Assembly (NCBI GenBank): GCA_035546775.1 | Contig: DASZWD010000030.1 | Location: 333,526 to 397,525 of the forward strand | Source of the DNA: Acidimicrobiales bacterium | GTDB taxonomy: Bacteria > Actinomycetota > Acidimicrobiia > Acidimicrobiales > JACCXE01 | Direction: 5' to 3' | Length of the DNA: 64,000 nt | In this document: one piece after another, positions 33,282-41,503 of the stretch | Layout of the letters: each line of letters opens with the position of its first letter | Numbering within the stretch: the stretch's first letter is position 1 | The notes under the pieces: generated by a model | Database searches by the model: none | What the model was told of the DNA's origin: nothing | The model's input: only the letters and a program-made list of their open reading frames with translations | Made by a program: the position numbers and the translations under genes

Positions 33282-34144
33282 ACTTCGAAACTATCGGCGT
33301 GCCGGTCATCGGCGGCGAACTGAACGTCGGCGTCCACGAAGGCGCACAGGGCGCGCCCGCCGTCGTGCTCATCCACGGCATCACTGCCAACCACCACACG
33401 TGGTCGCTGGTGGCGGATCACCTGTCCGATCTCACCCTGCTGGCGCCCGACCTGCGGGGCCGCGCCGGCAGCGCTTCGCTCCCCGGTCCCTACGGGATGC
33501 GCAGCCACGCCCGCGACATCGTCGCCATCCTGGACCACGTCGGCGTCGACACCGCCACCATCGTCGGCCACAGCATGGGCGGCTTCGTCACCGCCGCGTT
33601 CGCCGTCGACTACCCCGACCGCGTCGCCGGCCTCGTGCTCGTCGACGGCGGCGTCACGATCGCCGAGGCGCCGGCGGGCACCGACATCGACGCGGTGCTC
33701 ACCCAGATCCTCGGTCCGACGATGCAGCGGCTGTCGATGACCTTCGAGAGCGAGGACGCGTGGCTGGCGTTCTGGAAGCAGCATCCGTCGCTTCAGGAAT
33801 GGAATGACACGATCGAGGCCTACGTCATGGCCGACATCGTGGGCGAGCCGCCCAACCTGCGGTCGGGCTGCAACGTCGAGGCCATTCGCGCCGACGGCGC
33901 CGACACGCTGGGCGAGGGCGGCTTGCTGTTCCGTCGGGTGCAGCGGCCGATGCCGTGGCTGCGGGCGCCGCGCGGCCTCCTCAACGCCGAGCCGCTCTAC
34001 TCCGACGCCGTCGCCGCGCAAATGGTGGCCGAGTACCCGATGCTGCGCGACATCCTCGTCGACGACGTCAACCACTTCACCATCACGGTGAGCGAGCGCG
34101 GCGCCCGGGCGGTCGCTGAGGTCATTCGCACCCAGGTGCCCTAA
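33278..34144 (+). CDS. Alpha/beta hydrolase
   Basis: 288 residues. Oxyanion region VVLIHGITANHHTW, nucleophile elbow VGHSMGGFV (Ser in GHSMG), a plausible acid in the following strand, and the final His in VDDVNHFTITVS. It is the last gene of the liv operon (ATGA with livF) and lies 9 bases before bioA, which has its own promoter. No bioC/bioH is seen in the biotin cluster, so a BioH-like pimeloyl-ester esterase role is possible, but an amide/ester hydrolase acting on the imported ligand is equally plausible. Confidence 0.88.
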   Translation: MNFETIGVPVIGGELNVGVHEGAQGAPAVVLIHGITANHHTWSLVADHLSDLTLLAPDLRGRAGSASLPGPYGMRSHARDIVAILDHVGVDTATIVGHSMGGFVTAAFAVDYPDRVAGLVLVDGGVTIAEAPAGTDIDAVLTQILGPTMQRLSMTFESEDAWLAFWKQHPSLQEWNDTIEAYVMADIVGEPPNLRSGCNVEAIRADGADTLGEGGLLFRRVQRPMPWLRAPRGLLNAEPLYSDAVAAQMVAEYPMLRDILVDDVNHFTITVSERGARAVAEVIRTQVP

Positions 34145-34147
34145 CTT
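34142..34147 (+). promoter_or_regulatory. -10-like hexamer of the biotin operon
   Basis: TAACTT, 6 nt before GTG 34154, overlapping the stop codon of the hydrolase gene. No Shine-Dalgarno. Confidence 0.5.
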
Positions 34148-34153
34148 GGCGGT

Positions 34154-35440
34154 GTGAGCGCACACGACGACTGGGTCAAGCGCGATGCCGCCGTGGTGTG
34201 GCACGGGTTCACGCAGATGTCGACCTACGCCGACAACCAGCCCGTCATCGTCGAGCGCGCCGAGGGCCGCGAGCTCGTTGACGTCGACGGCAACCGCTAT
34301 CTCGATGCCATCTCGTCGCTGTGGGTCACGACGCTCGGCCACCACGTTGCCGAGTTGGACGCTGCCCTGCGCGACCAGATCGACAAGGTCGCCCACTCGA
34401 CGCTGCTGGGCAACGGCAACGTCGCCGCCGTCGAACTGGCGGAGGATCTGGCGGCCGTGCTGCCGGTCGACCGCCCGCACTTTTTGTTCGCCAGCGATGG
34501 CGCCGCCGCCGTCGAGCAAGCGCTCAAGATCGCCTTTCAGTACTGGACCAATCGGGGAGTCGCCGGCCGGTCGTCCTACATCGCCTTCGGTGGCGCGTAC
34601 CACGGCGACACCATCGGCTCGCTTTCAGTCGGGTCAGGCGGCTTCGGCACCGACGTGTTCGACCCGTTGCGCTTCCCCGTCCTACGGGCGCCGCGCGTCG
34701 ACGAGCCCGGAGCCTTCGACACCGCGGTGGAGATGGTGCGCGACAACGCGTCGACGCTGGCGGCCGTCATCATCGAACCCCTCGTGCAGGGCGCCGAAGG
34801 CATGCGCCTATCGCCGCCCGCCGGCGTGCGCGCCCTGCGCGACGCGTGCCGCGACCACGACGTCTTGTTCATCGCCGACGAAGTCGCGACGGGGTTCGGC
34901 CGCACCGGCACGCTTTTCGCCAGCGAGCAGTGCGACATCACGCCCGACATCATGTGCATCGGCAAAGGCCTCACCGGCGGCTACCTGCCGATGGCGGCGA
35001 CGGTCGCCAGCGGTGCCGTGTTCGACGCCTTCCTCGGCCCCGACCTCAGCGAGTTCACGCTTTATCACGGTCACTCGTTCTCCGGGAACGCGCTGTGCGC
35101 CGCCGTGGCACGCCGCCACTTGCATCTGTTCGCCGAGTGGGACGTCCTCGCCAACGTGCGGGCGCGTGCCGCGCAACTGGCGACGCGACTCGAAGCCGTG
35201 CGCGCCCATGCACACGTGCGCGACGTCCGCCAGCAGGGACTCATGGTGGGCGTCGAGTTGGCGCCGCCCGCCGACGGGCTGCGCTGGGGTCGGCGCGCAT
35301 GCGCGGAGGCGGTGCGTCGCGGCGTGCTGCTGCGCCCGCTCGGCGACGTCGTCGTCCTCATGCCGATCCTCACTTCGACCGCCGACGAGATCGATCGCAT
35401 CGTCGACACCTTGGTCGCCTCCATCGATGCCTTGGACTGA
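34154..35440 (+). CDS. bioA: Adenosylmethionine-8-amino-7-oxononanoate aminotransferase
   Basis: 428 residues, the family length. Landmarks: WHGFTQMSTYADNQPVIVE, GNRYLDAISSLWVTTLGH, AFGGAYHGDTIGSLSVG, the PLP lysine in CIGKGLTGGYLPM and the C-terminal RPLGDVVVLMPIL. It converts KAPA to DAPA with SAM as amino donor. First gene of bioA-bioF-bioD-bioB-bsaP, with overlapping or nearly overlapping junctions. Confidence 0.96.
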   Translation: MSAHDDWVKRDAAVVWHGFTQMSTYADNQPVIVERAEGRELVDVDGNRYLDAISSLWVTTLGHHVAELDAALRDQIDKVAHSTLLGNGNVAAVELAEDLAAVLPVDRPHFLFASDGAAAVEQALKIAFQYWTNRGVAGRSSYIAFGGAYHGDTIGSLSVGSGGFGTDVFDPLRFPVLRAPRVDEPGAFDTAVEMVRDNASTLAAVIIEPLVQGAEGMRLSPPAGVRALRDACRDHDVLFIADEVATGFGRTGTLFASEQCDITPDIMCIGKGLTGGYLPMAATVASGAVFDAFLGPDLSEFTLYHGHSFSGNALCAAVARRHLHLFAEWDVLANVRARAAQLATRLEAVRAHAHVRDVRQQGLMVGVELAPPADGLRWGRRACAEAVRRGVLLRPLGDVVVLMPILTSTADEIDRIVDTLVASIDALD

Positions 35441-36482
35441 GTGGGTCGACGCCCAGCTCGACGCCATCCGGCGCGCCGACCGCTGGCGCGCCCCCGTACC
35501 GCGCGACGGCATCCGTAACTTCGCCTCCAACGACTACCTCGGACTGAGCCAGCATCCGGCGGTCATCGCCGCCGCCCACGACGCCCTCGACAAGAACGGC
35601 GCCGGCGCGGGATCGGCGCGCCTCGTCGTCGGGTCACGCGCCGACCACCACGCGCTCGAAGACGACCTCGCAGAGTGGAAGCACACCGAGCGCGCCGTGC
35701 TCTTCTCGACGGGCTACCAGGCGAACCTGTCGGTGCTCACCACCTTCGGCGACGCCAACACCCGCATCGTGTCGGACGAGTTGAACCACGCGTCGATCAT
35801 CGACGGCTGCCGACTGTCGCGCGCCGAGGTCGTCGTGTACCGCCACGGCGACGTCGAGCACGCGGCGTCGCTCGTCGCCGGCGCCGCGCGCGCCATCGTC
35901 GTGACCGACTCCGTGTTCTCGATGGACGGCGACGTCGCGCCGCTCGCCGAGCTCGACGCGCTGTGCACCCACACCGGCGCGCTGCTGGTCGTCGACGAGG
36001 CGCACGCCGTGCTCGGCCCCGAGGTCGCGCTGCAGACCACGCACGTGCGCGTCGGCACGCTGAGCAAGACGCTCGGTTCTCTGGGCGGGTTCGTCGCGTC
36101 GAGCGCGTCGCTGTGCGACCTGCTGGTCAACCGGGCGCGGCCATACATCTTCACCACCGCGTCGACGCCGGCCGACACCGCGGCGGCGCGGGCGGCGCTC
36201 GCGGTGTTGCGATCCCCCGAAGGCGAGGCGCTGGTGGCGCGGCTGCGCGACCACGTCGCCCGGGTGCGTCCGGGACACCCGTCGCCCATCGTGCCGGTCA
36301 TCCTCGGCGAGGAGCAGGCGGCCCTCGACGCGGCCGCGTTCATGGCCGAGCGGGACTTGCTGGTTCCGGCGATCCGGCCGCCCACGGTCGCCCCCGGCAC
36401 GTCGCGGCTGCGGGTGGCGTTGAGCGCGGCCCACTCCGACGACGAGATCGACCGGCTCATCGCCGCGCTGGCGCAGCTGTGA
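35427..36482 (+). CDS. bioF: 8-amino-7-oxononanoate synthase
   Basis: 351 residues, slightly short. Landmarks: FASNDYLGLSQHPAVI, GAGSARLVVGSRADHHALE, ELNHASIIDGCRLS, VVDEAHAVLG and the PLP lysine in TLSKTLGSLGGFVA. It condenses pimeloyl-ACP/CoA with alanine to KAPA. ATG 35427 overlaps the end of bioA by 14 bases. The stop overlaps bioD (GTGA). Confidence 0.95.
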   Translation: MPWTEWVDAQLDAIRRADRWRAPVPRDGIRNFASNDYLGLSQHPAVIAAAHDALDKNGAGAGSARLVVGSRADHHALEDDLAEWKHTERAVLFSTGYQANLSVLTTFGDANTRIVSDELNHASIIDGCRLSRAEVVVYRHGDVEHAASLVAGAARAIVVTDSVFSMDGDVAPLAELDALCTHTGALLVVDEAHAVLGPEVALQTTHVRVGTLSKTLGSLGGFVASSASLCDLLVNRARPYIFTTASTPADTAAARAALAVLRSPEGEALVARLRDHVARVRPGHPSPIVPVILGEEQAALDAAAFMAERDLLVPAIRPPTVAPGTSRLRVALSAAHSDDEIDRLIAALAQL

Positions 36483-37105
36483 ACGTCGTCGTCGTCGCCG
36501 GGACCGGCACCGAGATCGGCAAGACGTTCGTCGGCGCCGCCGTGATCCACGCGTTGCGGGAGCAGGGCCACACGGTGATCGCCCGCAAGCCGGCGCAGTC
36601 GTTCGAAGAGACCGACACGTCGACTGACGCGTCCGTCCTCGGCGCCGCCAGCGGCGAAGCGGCCGAGGCCGTGTGCCCCAAGCACCGCTGGTATCCCGTG
36701 CCGATGGCACCGCCGATGGCAGCCGTCGCCCTCGGACGCGACCCGTTCAGCATCTCGGACCTCGTGCTCGAGACGAAGCGATCGTTCACGACGGCCGACG
36801 TCGCCCTCGTCGAGACCGCCGGCGGCTCGTGGTCGCCCCAGGCGAGCGACGGTCTGCACGTCGGCGACTTCGCCGCCCAGTTGCGCGCCGACGCCGTCTT
36901 GCTCGTAGCCGATGCGGGGCTCGGCGTCATCCACGCCGTGCGCGGCGCCGCCGCCGCGTTCGCCGACCCGCCGATCGTGTTCCTGAACCGCTACGACTCC
37001 GGCAACGGTCTCCACGTCGAGAACCGCGCCTGGCTCGCCGGCCACGACAAGTTCACGGTGGTGACCTCGGCCGCCGAAGCGGCGGTCATGCTCGCCGCCA
37101 TCTAG
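36479..37105 (+). CDS. bioD: Dethiobiotin synthetase
   Basis: 208 residues, shorter than the E. coli enzyme. P-loop VAGTGTEIGKTFVGAAV, substrate motif IARKPAQSFEE, and ALVETAGGSWSP (the acidic residue and glycine-rich loop). It closes the ureido ring of dethiobiotin with ATP and CO2. GTG start coupled to bioF. Its TAG stop forms part of the TAGCGT hexamer in front of bioB. Confidence 0.94.
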   Translation: MNVVVVAGTGTEIGKTFVGAAVIHALREQGHTVIARKPAQSFEETDTSTDASVLGAASGEAAEAVCPKHRWYPVPMAPPMAAVALGRDPFSISDLVLETKRSFTTADVALVETAGGSWSPQASDGLHVGDFAAQLRADAVLLVADAGLGVIHAVRGAAAAFADPPIVFLNRYDSGNGLHVENRAWLAGHDKFTVVTSAAEAAVMLAAI

Positions 37106-37108
37106 CGT
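37103..37108 (+). promoter_or_regulatory. -10-like hexamer before bioB
   Basis: TAGCGT, 7 nt before GTG 37116, built on the bioD stop codon. It suggests that bioB-bsaP can also be transcribed separately. Confidence 0.4.
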
Positions 37109-37115
37109 TTGTCGC

Positions 37116-38123
37116 GTGACAACCGCAGCACGCGCCCTGTTGGCCTCCGCCGCCACCGCCCTGCTCGACGAGCGCCGCCAGCTCACGATGGACGAGCTCG
37201 CCGCCCTCGCCGCCTTGCCGAGCGAACAGACCGCCGCCCTCGCCGCCCTCGCCCACGACGTGCGGCTGGCGTGGTGCGGGCCGATGGTCGAGGTCGAAGG
37301 CATCCTGTCGGTGAAGACGGGCGGCTGCTCGGAGGACTGCTCGTTCTGTAGCCAGTCCGCCCAGTTCGACTCGCCGGTCAAGGCGACGCCGCTGCTGTCG
37401 ATCGAGGAAGTCATCGCCGCAGCGGAGGAGACGAAGGCAACGGGCGCGACCGAGTTCTGCCTCGTGCTGGCGCTGCGCGGCCCCGACGAGAAGGTGATGC
37501 GCTGGCTCGAGGAAGTCACGCCGATCATCGTCGAGCGCACCGGCATGCAGGTCGCCGTGTCCGCCGGCGTGCTCGACGAAGAGCAGGCGGCGCGCCTGCG
37601 CCGCGCCGGCGTGCACCGTTACAACCACAACCTGGAGACGGCGAGGTCGTTCTTCGGCCGCATCGTCACCACCCACTCGTGGGAAGAGCGGTTCGAGACG
37701 TGCAAGATGATTCGCGCCGAGGGCATGGAGTTGTGCTGCGGCGTCCTCTTCGGCATGGGTGAGTCCGACGAGCAGCGTCTCGAACTCATCGGGCAGCTGC
37801 GCGACGTCGAACCGGCCGAGGTCCCGGTCAATTTCTTGAACCCGCGACCGGGCACGCCGCTGTCGGAGCGTCCGCTCGTCGGCGCCCTCGACGCCATCAA
37901 GTGGATCGCGTTGCTGCGCCTGGCGCTGCCGACGGTCATTCTGCGCCTCGCCGGTGGACGCGAGGTCACGTTGCGTGACCTGCAGGCGATGGGCATGACG
38001 TCGGGCATCAACGCCCTCATCGTCGGCAACTACCTCACGACGCTGGGCCGCTCCGCCGAGCAGGACCTCCAGATGCTCGAGGATCTGAAGATGCCGGTGG
38101 GGGCGCTGTCGGCCGCGCTGTGA
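37116..38123 (+). CDS. bioB: Biotin synthase (radical SAM)
   Basis: 335 residues. The radical-SAM cluster motif is GGCSEDCSFCSQS with Cys71, Cys75 and Cys78; YNHNLETARSFF, CCGVLFGMGES and NFLNPRPGTPL follow. Residues for the auxiliary cluster are present in the usual places (CLVLA near 110, C in TCKMI). It inserts sulfur into dethiobiotin. The stop overlaps the start of bsaP, whose product is needed by actinobacterial BioB. Confidence 0.96.
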   Translation: MTTAARALLASAATALLDERRQLTMDELAALAALPSEQTAALAALAHDVRLAWCGPMVEVEGILSVKTGGCSEDCSFCSQSAQFDSPVKATPLLSIEEVIAAAEETKATGATEFCLVLALRGPDEKVMRWLEEVTPIIVERTGMQVAVSAGVLDEEQAARLRRAGVHRYNHNLETARSFFGRIVTTHSWEERFETCKMIRAEGMELCCGVLFGMGESDEQRLELIGQLRDVEPAEVPVNFLNPRPGTPLSERPLVGALDAIKWIALLRLALPTVILRLAGGREVTLRDLQAMGMTSGINALIVGNYLTTLGRSAEQDLQMLEDLKMPVGALSAAL

Positions 38124-38305
38124 TGGAGCGGCGTCACTGCACGAGCTGCGGGCGACGGCTGGAGCTGTGCGACAACCAGTGCGCCCGCACCCTCGACCCG
38201 CCGCGCTTCTGCCCCCAGTGCGGCCGGCGGATGACGGTGCGGGTGACGCCGGCGCACTACGTGGCGCGCTGCCGTGACTGTGGCGAGTACTCGGCCGCTT
38301 CCTAA
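38123..38305 (+). CDS. bsaP: Biotin synthase auxiliary protein
   Basis: 60 residues with eight cysteines in four pairs: CTSC (6, 9), C16 and C20, CPQC (30, 33) and CRDC (50, 53), around RTLDPPRFCPQCGRRM. This matches the BsaP family (Rv1590-like) that sits after bioB in mycobacteria and supports BioB through an iron-sulfur site. ATG 38123 overlaps the bioB stop (TGATG); GTG 38120 is an alternative. Small, but the context makes the call firm. Confidence 0.85.
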   Translation: MERRHCTSCGRRLELCDNQCARTLDPPRFCPQCGRRMTVRVTPAHYVARCRDCGEYSAAS

Positions 38306-39137
38306 CCGCGTCGCCCGCGGCCTACGGCTGCTCGTCTGCGGCATCAACCCGTCGCCCGCCTCGGCGGGCGCCGGCATCGGCTACTTCCGCAAGGGCAACC
38401 GCTTCTGGTCGGCGGCGCAAGCGGCGGGGCTGGTGAGCGTCGACCGCGATCCGGAGCACGCGCTGCGCGTCGACCGCATCGGCTTCACCGACTTCGTGGC
38501 CCGCGTCGAGGCGGACGCCGCCAAGCTCGGGCGCGACGAGCTGCGGGCGGGCGCGCTCGAGGTCGACGCGCTCGTGCGGCGCTACAAGCCGTCGGCGGTG
38601 CTGTTCACGTCGATCACCGCGTTTCGCACCGCCGTCGACCGGCGGGCGCCGATCGGCGTGCAACCCGCATCATTCGGTGGACGGCCCGCCTACGTGATGC
38701 CGTCGACCAGTGGCCGCAACGCGGCGGTGTCGCTGGCCCAGTTGACCGACCACATGCGCGCCGCCGCGACGCTCGCCGATACTGCGGCCGCGGCGCTCGC
38801 CAACGCGAGATGGTGCCGTGAGCAGGGCGGCGTGGGCGGTCGGTTCACCGACACCTACTGGTACGCGCCGCGGCGCACCGCCGAGTTCTACCCCGACGCC
38901 GTCACGCTGCACCCCCACGTGAACGTCGACGCCCTTCTGGCGCGCATCGACCTGTCCCCCGGCGCCTCCGTAAAGGACAGCTTCGCCACCCTCGACCTCG
39001 CCCCCCACGGCTTCGAGGTGCTCTTCCGCGCGCGGTGGTACCGCCTCGCCGACGGCACCACCGACTGGTTCAACGACGGCGACGCGCCTGCAGATGCCGT
39101 GCCGTTCGCGCCACTCACGATCTGGAAGAAGCCGTGA
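38274..39137 (+). CDS. Mug/TDG-type uracil-DNA glycosylase with an extra C-terminal domain
   Basis: 287 residues, against about 170 for Mug alone. The glycosylase part (to about 185) has LLVCGINPSPASAGAGIGYF and the second active-site segment VMPSTSGRNAAV. The C-terminal ~100 residues (from RWCREQGGVGGRFTDTYWYA; FYPDAVTLHPHV, ASVKDSFATLDLAPHGFEVLF, RARWYRL) form a separate domain I do not recognise. It should excise uracil or mismatched/damaged pyrimidines. The GTG start at 38274 overlaps bsaP by 32 bases; GTG 38280 is possible. Confidence 0.85.
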   Translation: MTVASTRPLPNRVARGLRLLVCGINPSPASAGAGIGYFRKGNRFWSAAQAAGLVSVDRDPEHALRVDRIGFTDFVARVEADAAKLGRDELRAGALEVDALVRRYKPSAVLFTSITAFRTAVDRRAPIGVQPASFGGRPAYVMPSTSGRNAAVSLAQLTDHMRAAATLADTAAAALANARWCREQGGVGGRFTDTYWYAPRRTAEFYPDAVTLHPHVNVDALLARIDLSPGASVKDSFATLDLAPHGFEVLFRARWYRLADGTTDWFNDGDAPADAVPFAPLTIWKKP

Positions 39138-39613
39138 GACGCGTGGCCGCGGCGCTGGTCGTGCTGGCGGCGTGCACGCATGCTCCGTCGCAGACGGCAT
39201 TCACGGGTCACGGCCTCACCTTCCGTGCGCCCGGTACCTGGAAGGCGCAAGCGTTCGCCAGTGAGCCGCATCTAGTCACGTATCTCAGCGACGCAACACT
39301 GCATGATCCGTGTCACGCCAGCTCGTGTGCCGATCCGATCGATACGTTGCCGCGCAACTCGGTCCTCGTCGCCTGGTACGACGGGCCCAACGGGCGCGTC
39401 GCCAAGGAGAACCTGCGCGTCGGCGGGCAGCCGGCGCACAAGACGTATCGCCGCAACGGGTGTCCCGGCATCGGCGACGAGGAGATCACCGTCCGCTTCC
39501 ACAACGCGGCGCGCACGACGACCTACACGATGAACGCCTGCCTCCGTGGCCCCGACCTCAACCACCTGCGGGCCCAGGTCGACGACATGCTCGCCTCCCT
39601 CCGCCTTCTGTGA
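39134..39613 (+). CDS. Small secreted lipoprotein
   Basis: 159 residues. Signal MRRVAAALVVLAAC with a lipobox (Cys14). The mature domain has cysteines at CHASSC and later ones (NGCPG, NACLRG) likely in disulfides, and a PsbP/LpqN-like start (GLTFRAPGTWKAQAF). GTG start coupled to the glycosylase stop (GTGA). The stop codon lies inside the first arm of the following hairpin. Function unknown. Confidence 0.78.
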   Translation: MRRVAAALVVLAACTHAPSQTAFTGHGLTFRAPGTWKAQAFASEPHLVTYLSDATLHDPCHASSCADPIDTLPRNSVLVAWYDGPNGRVAKENLRVGGQPAHKTYRRNGCPGIGDEEITVRFHNAARTTTYTMNACLRGPDLNHLRAQVDDMLASLRLL

Positions 39614-39654
39614 AGGATCGTCCGCCTACAGGACGGAAATTCCTTCACAGAAGG
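39604..39654. terminator. Long perfect hairpin between convergent genes
   Basis: Outer arms CCTTCTGTGAAGGA (39604-39617) and TCCTTCACAGAAGG (39641-39654) match over 14 bp. Inner CGTCC/GGACG (39619-39635) adds a second stem. It overlaps the end of the lipoprotein gene and ends 10 bases before the stop of the acyl-CoA ligase on the other strand. Confidence 0.8.
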
Positions 39655-39664
39655 TGGGGGCGCG

Positions 39665-41218
39665 TCAGTTGACGAGTTTTTCGCGGCCTTCCCAGTAGGG
39701 CTGGCGGAGCTTGAACTTCTGGAGCTTGCCGGTGGCGGTGCGGGCGAGTTCGGTGCGGAACTCGATCGACGTCGGGCACTTGAAGTGCGCCAGCTTCGAG
39801 CGGCAGTGTTCGATCAGGCCGGATTCGTCGACGGAGGCATCCGGGCGCAGCACGACGAGGGCCTTGATCGTCTCGCCCCACTTCTCGTCCGGCACACCGA
39901 TGACGGCGACCTCGGCGACGTCGGGATGCTGGAAGAGGCAGTCCTCGACTTCGATCGACGACACGTTCTCGCCGCCGGAGATGATCACGTCCTTCTTGCG
40001 GTCGGCGATGACCGTGTAGCCCTCGTCGTCGATGAAGCCGCCGTCGCCGGTGTGGAACCACCCGTCGACGATCGCCTTCGCCGTCTCCTCGGGCTGCTCC
40101 CAGTAGCCGGCGAACACCTGGTTGGTCCGCGCCAGCACTTCGCCGTTCTCGTCGGTTGCCATGCGCACGCCGATCGTCGGCAGGCCGGCGCGGCCGAGCT
40201 TCTGGGCGCGCTCGAAGGGCGACAGCGCGTCCCACTCCGACGGCGCGCGGTTCATCACCAGCAGCGGCGACGTCTCCGTCAGCCCGTAGATCTGGATGAA
40301 CTCCCAGCCGAGTTCGGTGTCGACGCGTTCGATCGTCTTGGTGGGCGGCGGGGCGCCGGCCACGACCATGCGCACGCCGCGTCCCGCTCCCGGAACGGTC
40401 GCGCCCGCGTCACGACGCTTCGTTCCCGCGTCGAGAATGGCGGCGACGACGGCAGGCGCGCCGCACAGCAACGACACGCCATGCTCCTCGATGCGCGACA
40501 GGATCACTTCGCCGTCGACCTTGCGCAGCACGACCTGCGGCACACCCATCGACGTGAGCGCGTACGGCATGCCCCATCCGTTGCAGTGGAACATCGGCAG
40601 CGTGTGGATGTAGGTGTCGCGATCGGACACGCTGGCGTGCCACCCGAACGTCGTGGCGTTGAGCCAGATGTTGCGGTGCGTGAGCTGCACGCCCTTGGGG
40701 CGCGCCGTGGTACCCGACGTGTAGTTGATGGACGCGGTCGCGTTCTCGTCGGGCTCCCACGCCTTGGGTTGCGCGCCCGCGGGTGCGGGCGCGAACAATT
40801 CGGCGTCGGCGACGCCGTCGAGCACGATGCGGTGCTTGCACTGCACCCCGGCAAGCGCCGGTTCGACCTCGGGGTCGATCAGCAGGACCGTCGCCCCGGA
40901 GTGCTCGACGATGTAGGCGACCTCCTCGGCGTTGAGGCGGAAGTTGACGGGCACGCACACGCGGCCGAACGCGCTGACACCGAACAGCGTGATCATGAAC
41001 TTGGCCGAGTTCGGGCTGACGATGGCGACGCGCTCACCCTGGTCGACGCCCATCTTTTCCAGCGCCAGCGCCAGGCCGCGGGCCCGCGACTCCAGTTCGG
41101 CGAAGGTGATGGAGCCCAACGCGCCCGGAATACCGGGCTCGTCGATCACGGCGGTGCGGTCGGGATAGGCCAGCGCTCCCCGGTAGAGAAAGTCGCCAAC
41201 GGTCAGCGGTACGAGCAT
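39665..41218 (-). CDS. AMP-forming acyl-CoA synthetase
   Basis: 517 residues. P-loop INYTSGTTARPKGVQLTH, GWFHTGDGGFIDDEGYTVIADRKK (split), IISGGENVSSIEVED and the catalytic lysine in RTATGKLQKFKL near the C-terminus. It activates a fatty or aromatic acid as acyl-AMP and then acyl-CoA. The close match to the medium/long-chain class of actinobacteria (QIYGLTETSPL) suggests a fatty-acid substrate. TACGCT lies 7 nt before the ATG (leaderless). It stands alone. Confidence 0.94.
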   Translation of the reverse strand: MLVPLTVGDFLYRGALAYPDRTAVIDEPGIPGALGSITFAELESRARGLALALEKMGVDQGERVAIVSPNSAKFMITLFGVSAFGRVCVPVNFRLNAEEVAYIVEHSGATVLLIDPEVEPALAGVQCKHRIVLDGVADAELFAPAPAGAQPKAWEPDENATASINYTSGTTARPKGVQLTHRNIWLNATTFGWHASVSDRDTYIHTLPMFHCNGWGMPYALTSMGVPQVVLRKVDGEVILSRIEEHGVSLLCGAPAVVAAILDAGTKRRDAGATVPGAGRGVRMVVAGAPPPTKTIERVDTELGWEFIQIYGLTETSPLLVMNRAPSEWDALSPFERAQKLGRAGLPTIGVRMATDENGEVLARTNQVFAGYWEQPEETAKAIVDGWFHTGDGGFIDDEGYTVIADRKKDVIISGGENVSSIEVEDCLFQHPDVAEVAVIGVPDEKWGETIKALVVLRPDASVDESGLIEHCRSKLAHFKCPTSIEFRTELARTATGKLQKFKLRQPYWEGREKLVN

Positions 41219-41225
41219 GGAGGCG

Positions 41226-41231
41226 AGCGTA
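41226..41231 (-). promoter_or_regulatory. -10-like hexamer of the acyl-CoA ligase
   Basis: TACGCT on the minus strand, 7 nt before ATG 41218. Confidence 0.45.
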
Positions 41232-41305
41232 GCGAGCCTCCCAAAGAGACAGGGTGGGCGGGTGGCGCATTCTGCCTGCTCAGGGCCGAGTTGAGCGTTG
41301 AATGC

Positions 41306-41334
41306 TTGGTCGTGTTACACCCCTGTAGTACAAT
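41306..41334 (+). promoter_or_regulatory. SigA-like promoter of the Rpf-like gene
   Basis: -35-like TTGGTC (41306-41311) and -10 TACAAT (41329-41334) are 17 bp apart. The inferred transcript start near 41341 gives a 5' leader of about 160 nt before ATG 41504, unlike the leaderless genes around it. Confidence 0.55.
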
Positions 41335-41360
41335 GCTAGCTACCGTTTAAACAACGCTGG

Positions 41361-41388
41361 CTGTAGTTAGCGCTTGGTGCTTCTACAG
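41361..41388 (+). promoter_or_regulatory. Hairpin in the Rpf-like gene leader
   Basis: CTGTAG/CTACAG outer stem and AGCGC/GTGCT inner stem (one G-U pair) over a 3-nt loop. The 285-base gap 41219-41503 holds only this, the promoter and C/T-rich sequence. rpf genes are often controlled by long leaders (c-di-AMP riboswitch), but I do not see the conserved ydaO motifs here. Confidence 0.45.
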
Positions 41389-41503
41389 AATTGGTGGGCT
41401 GGGTGCTCCGCTGTCGCTTCCCCGAACGTTCTGTTCGCTCGCGTGCCTGGTTCTTTCCCCCCACCGCCTTCCTATTGCCTATCGAAGGGGACTTTGTTCA
41501 ACC

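Noticed and set aside
34154-38305. BirA/BioR operator in the biotin operon
   Set aside because: No palindromic BirA- or BioR-type site is visible around bioA.
41341-41503. c-di-AMP (ydaO) riboswitch before the Rpf-like gene
   Set aside because: Expected by gene context, but the conserved segments of that class are not visible in the leader.
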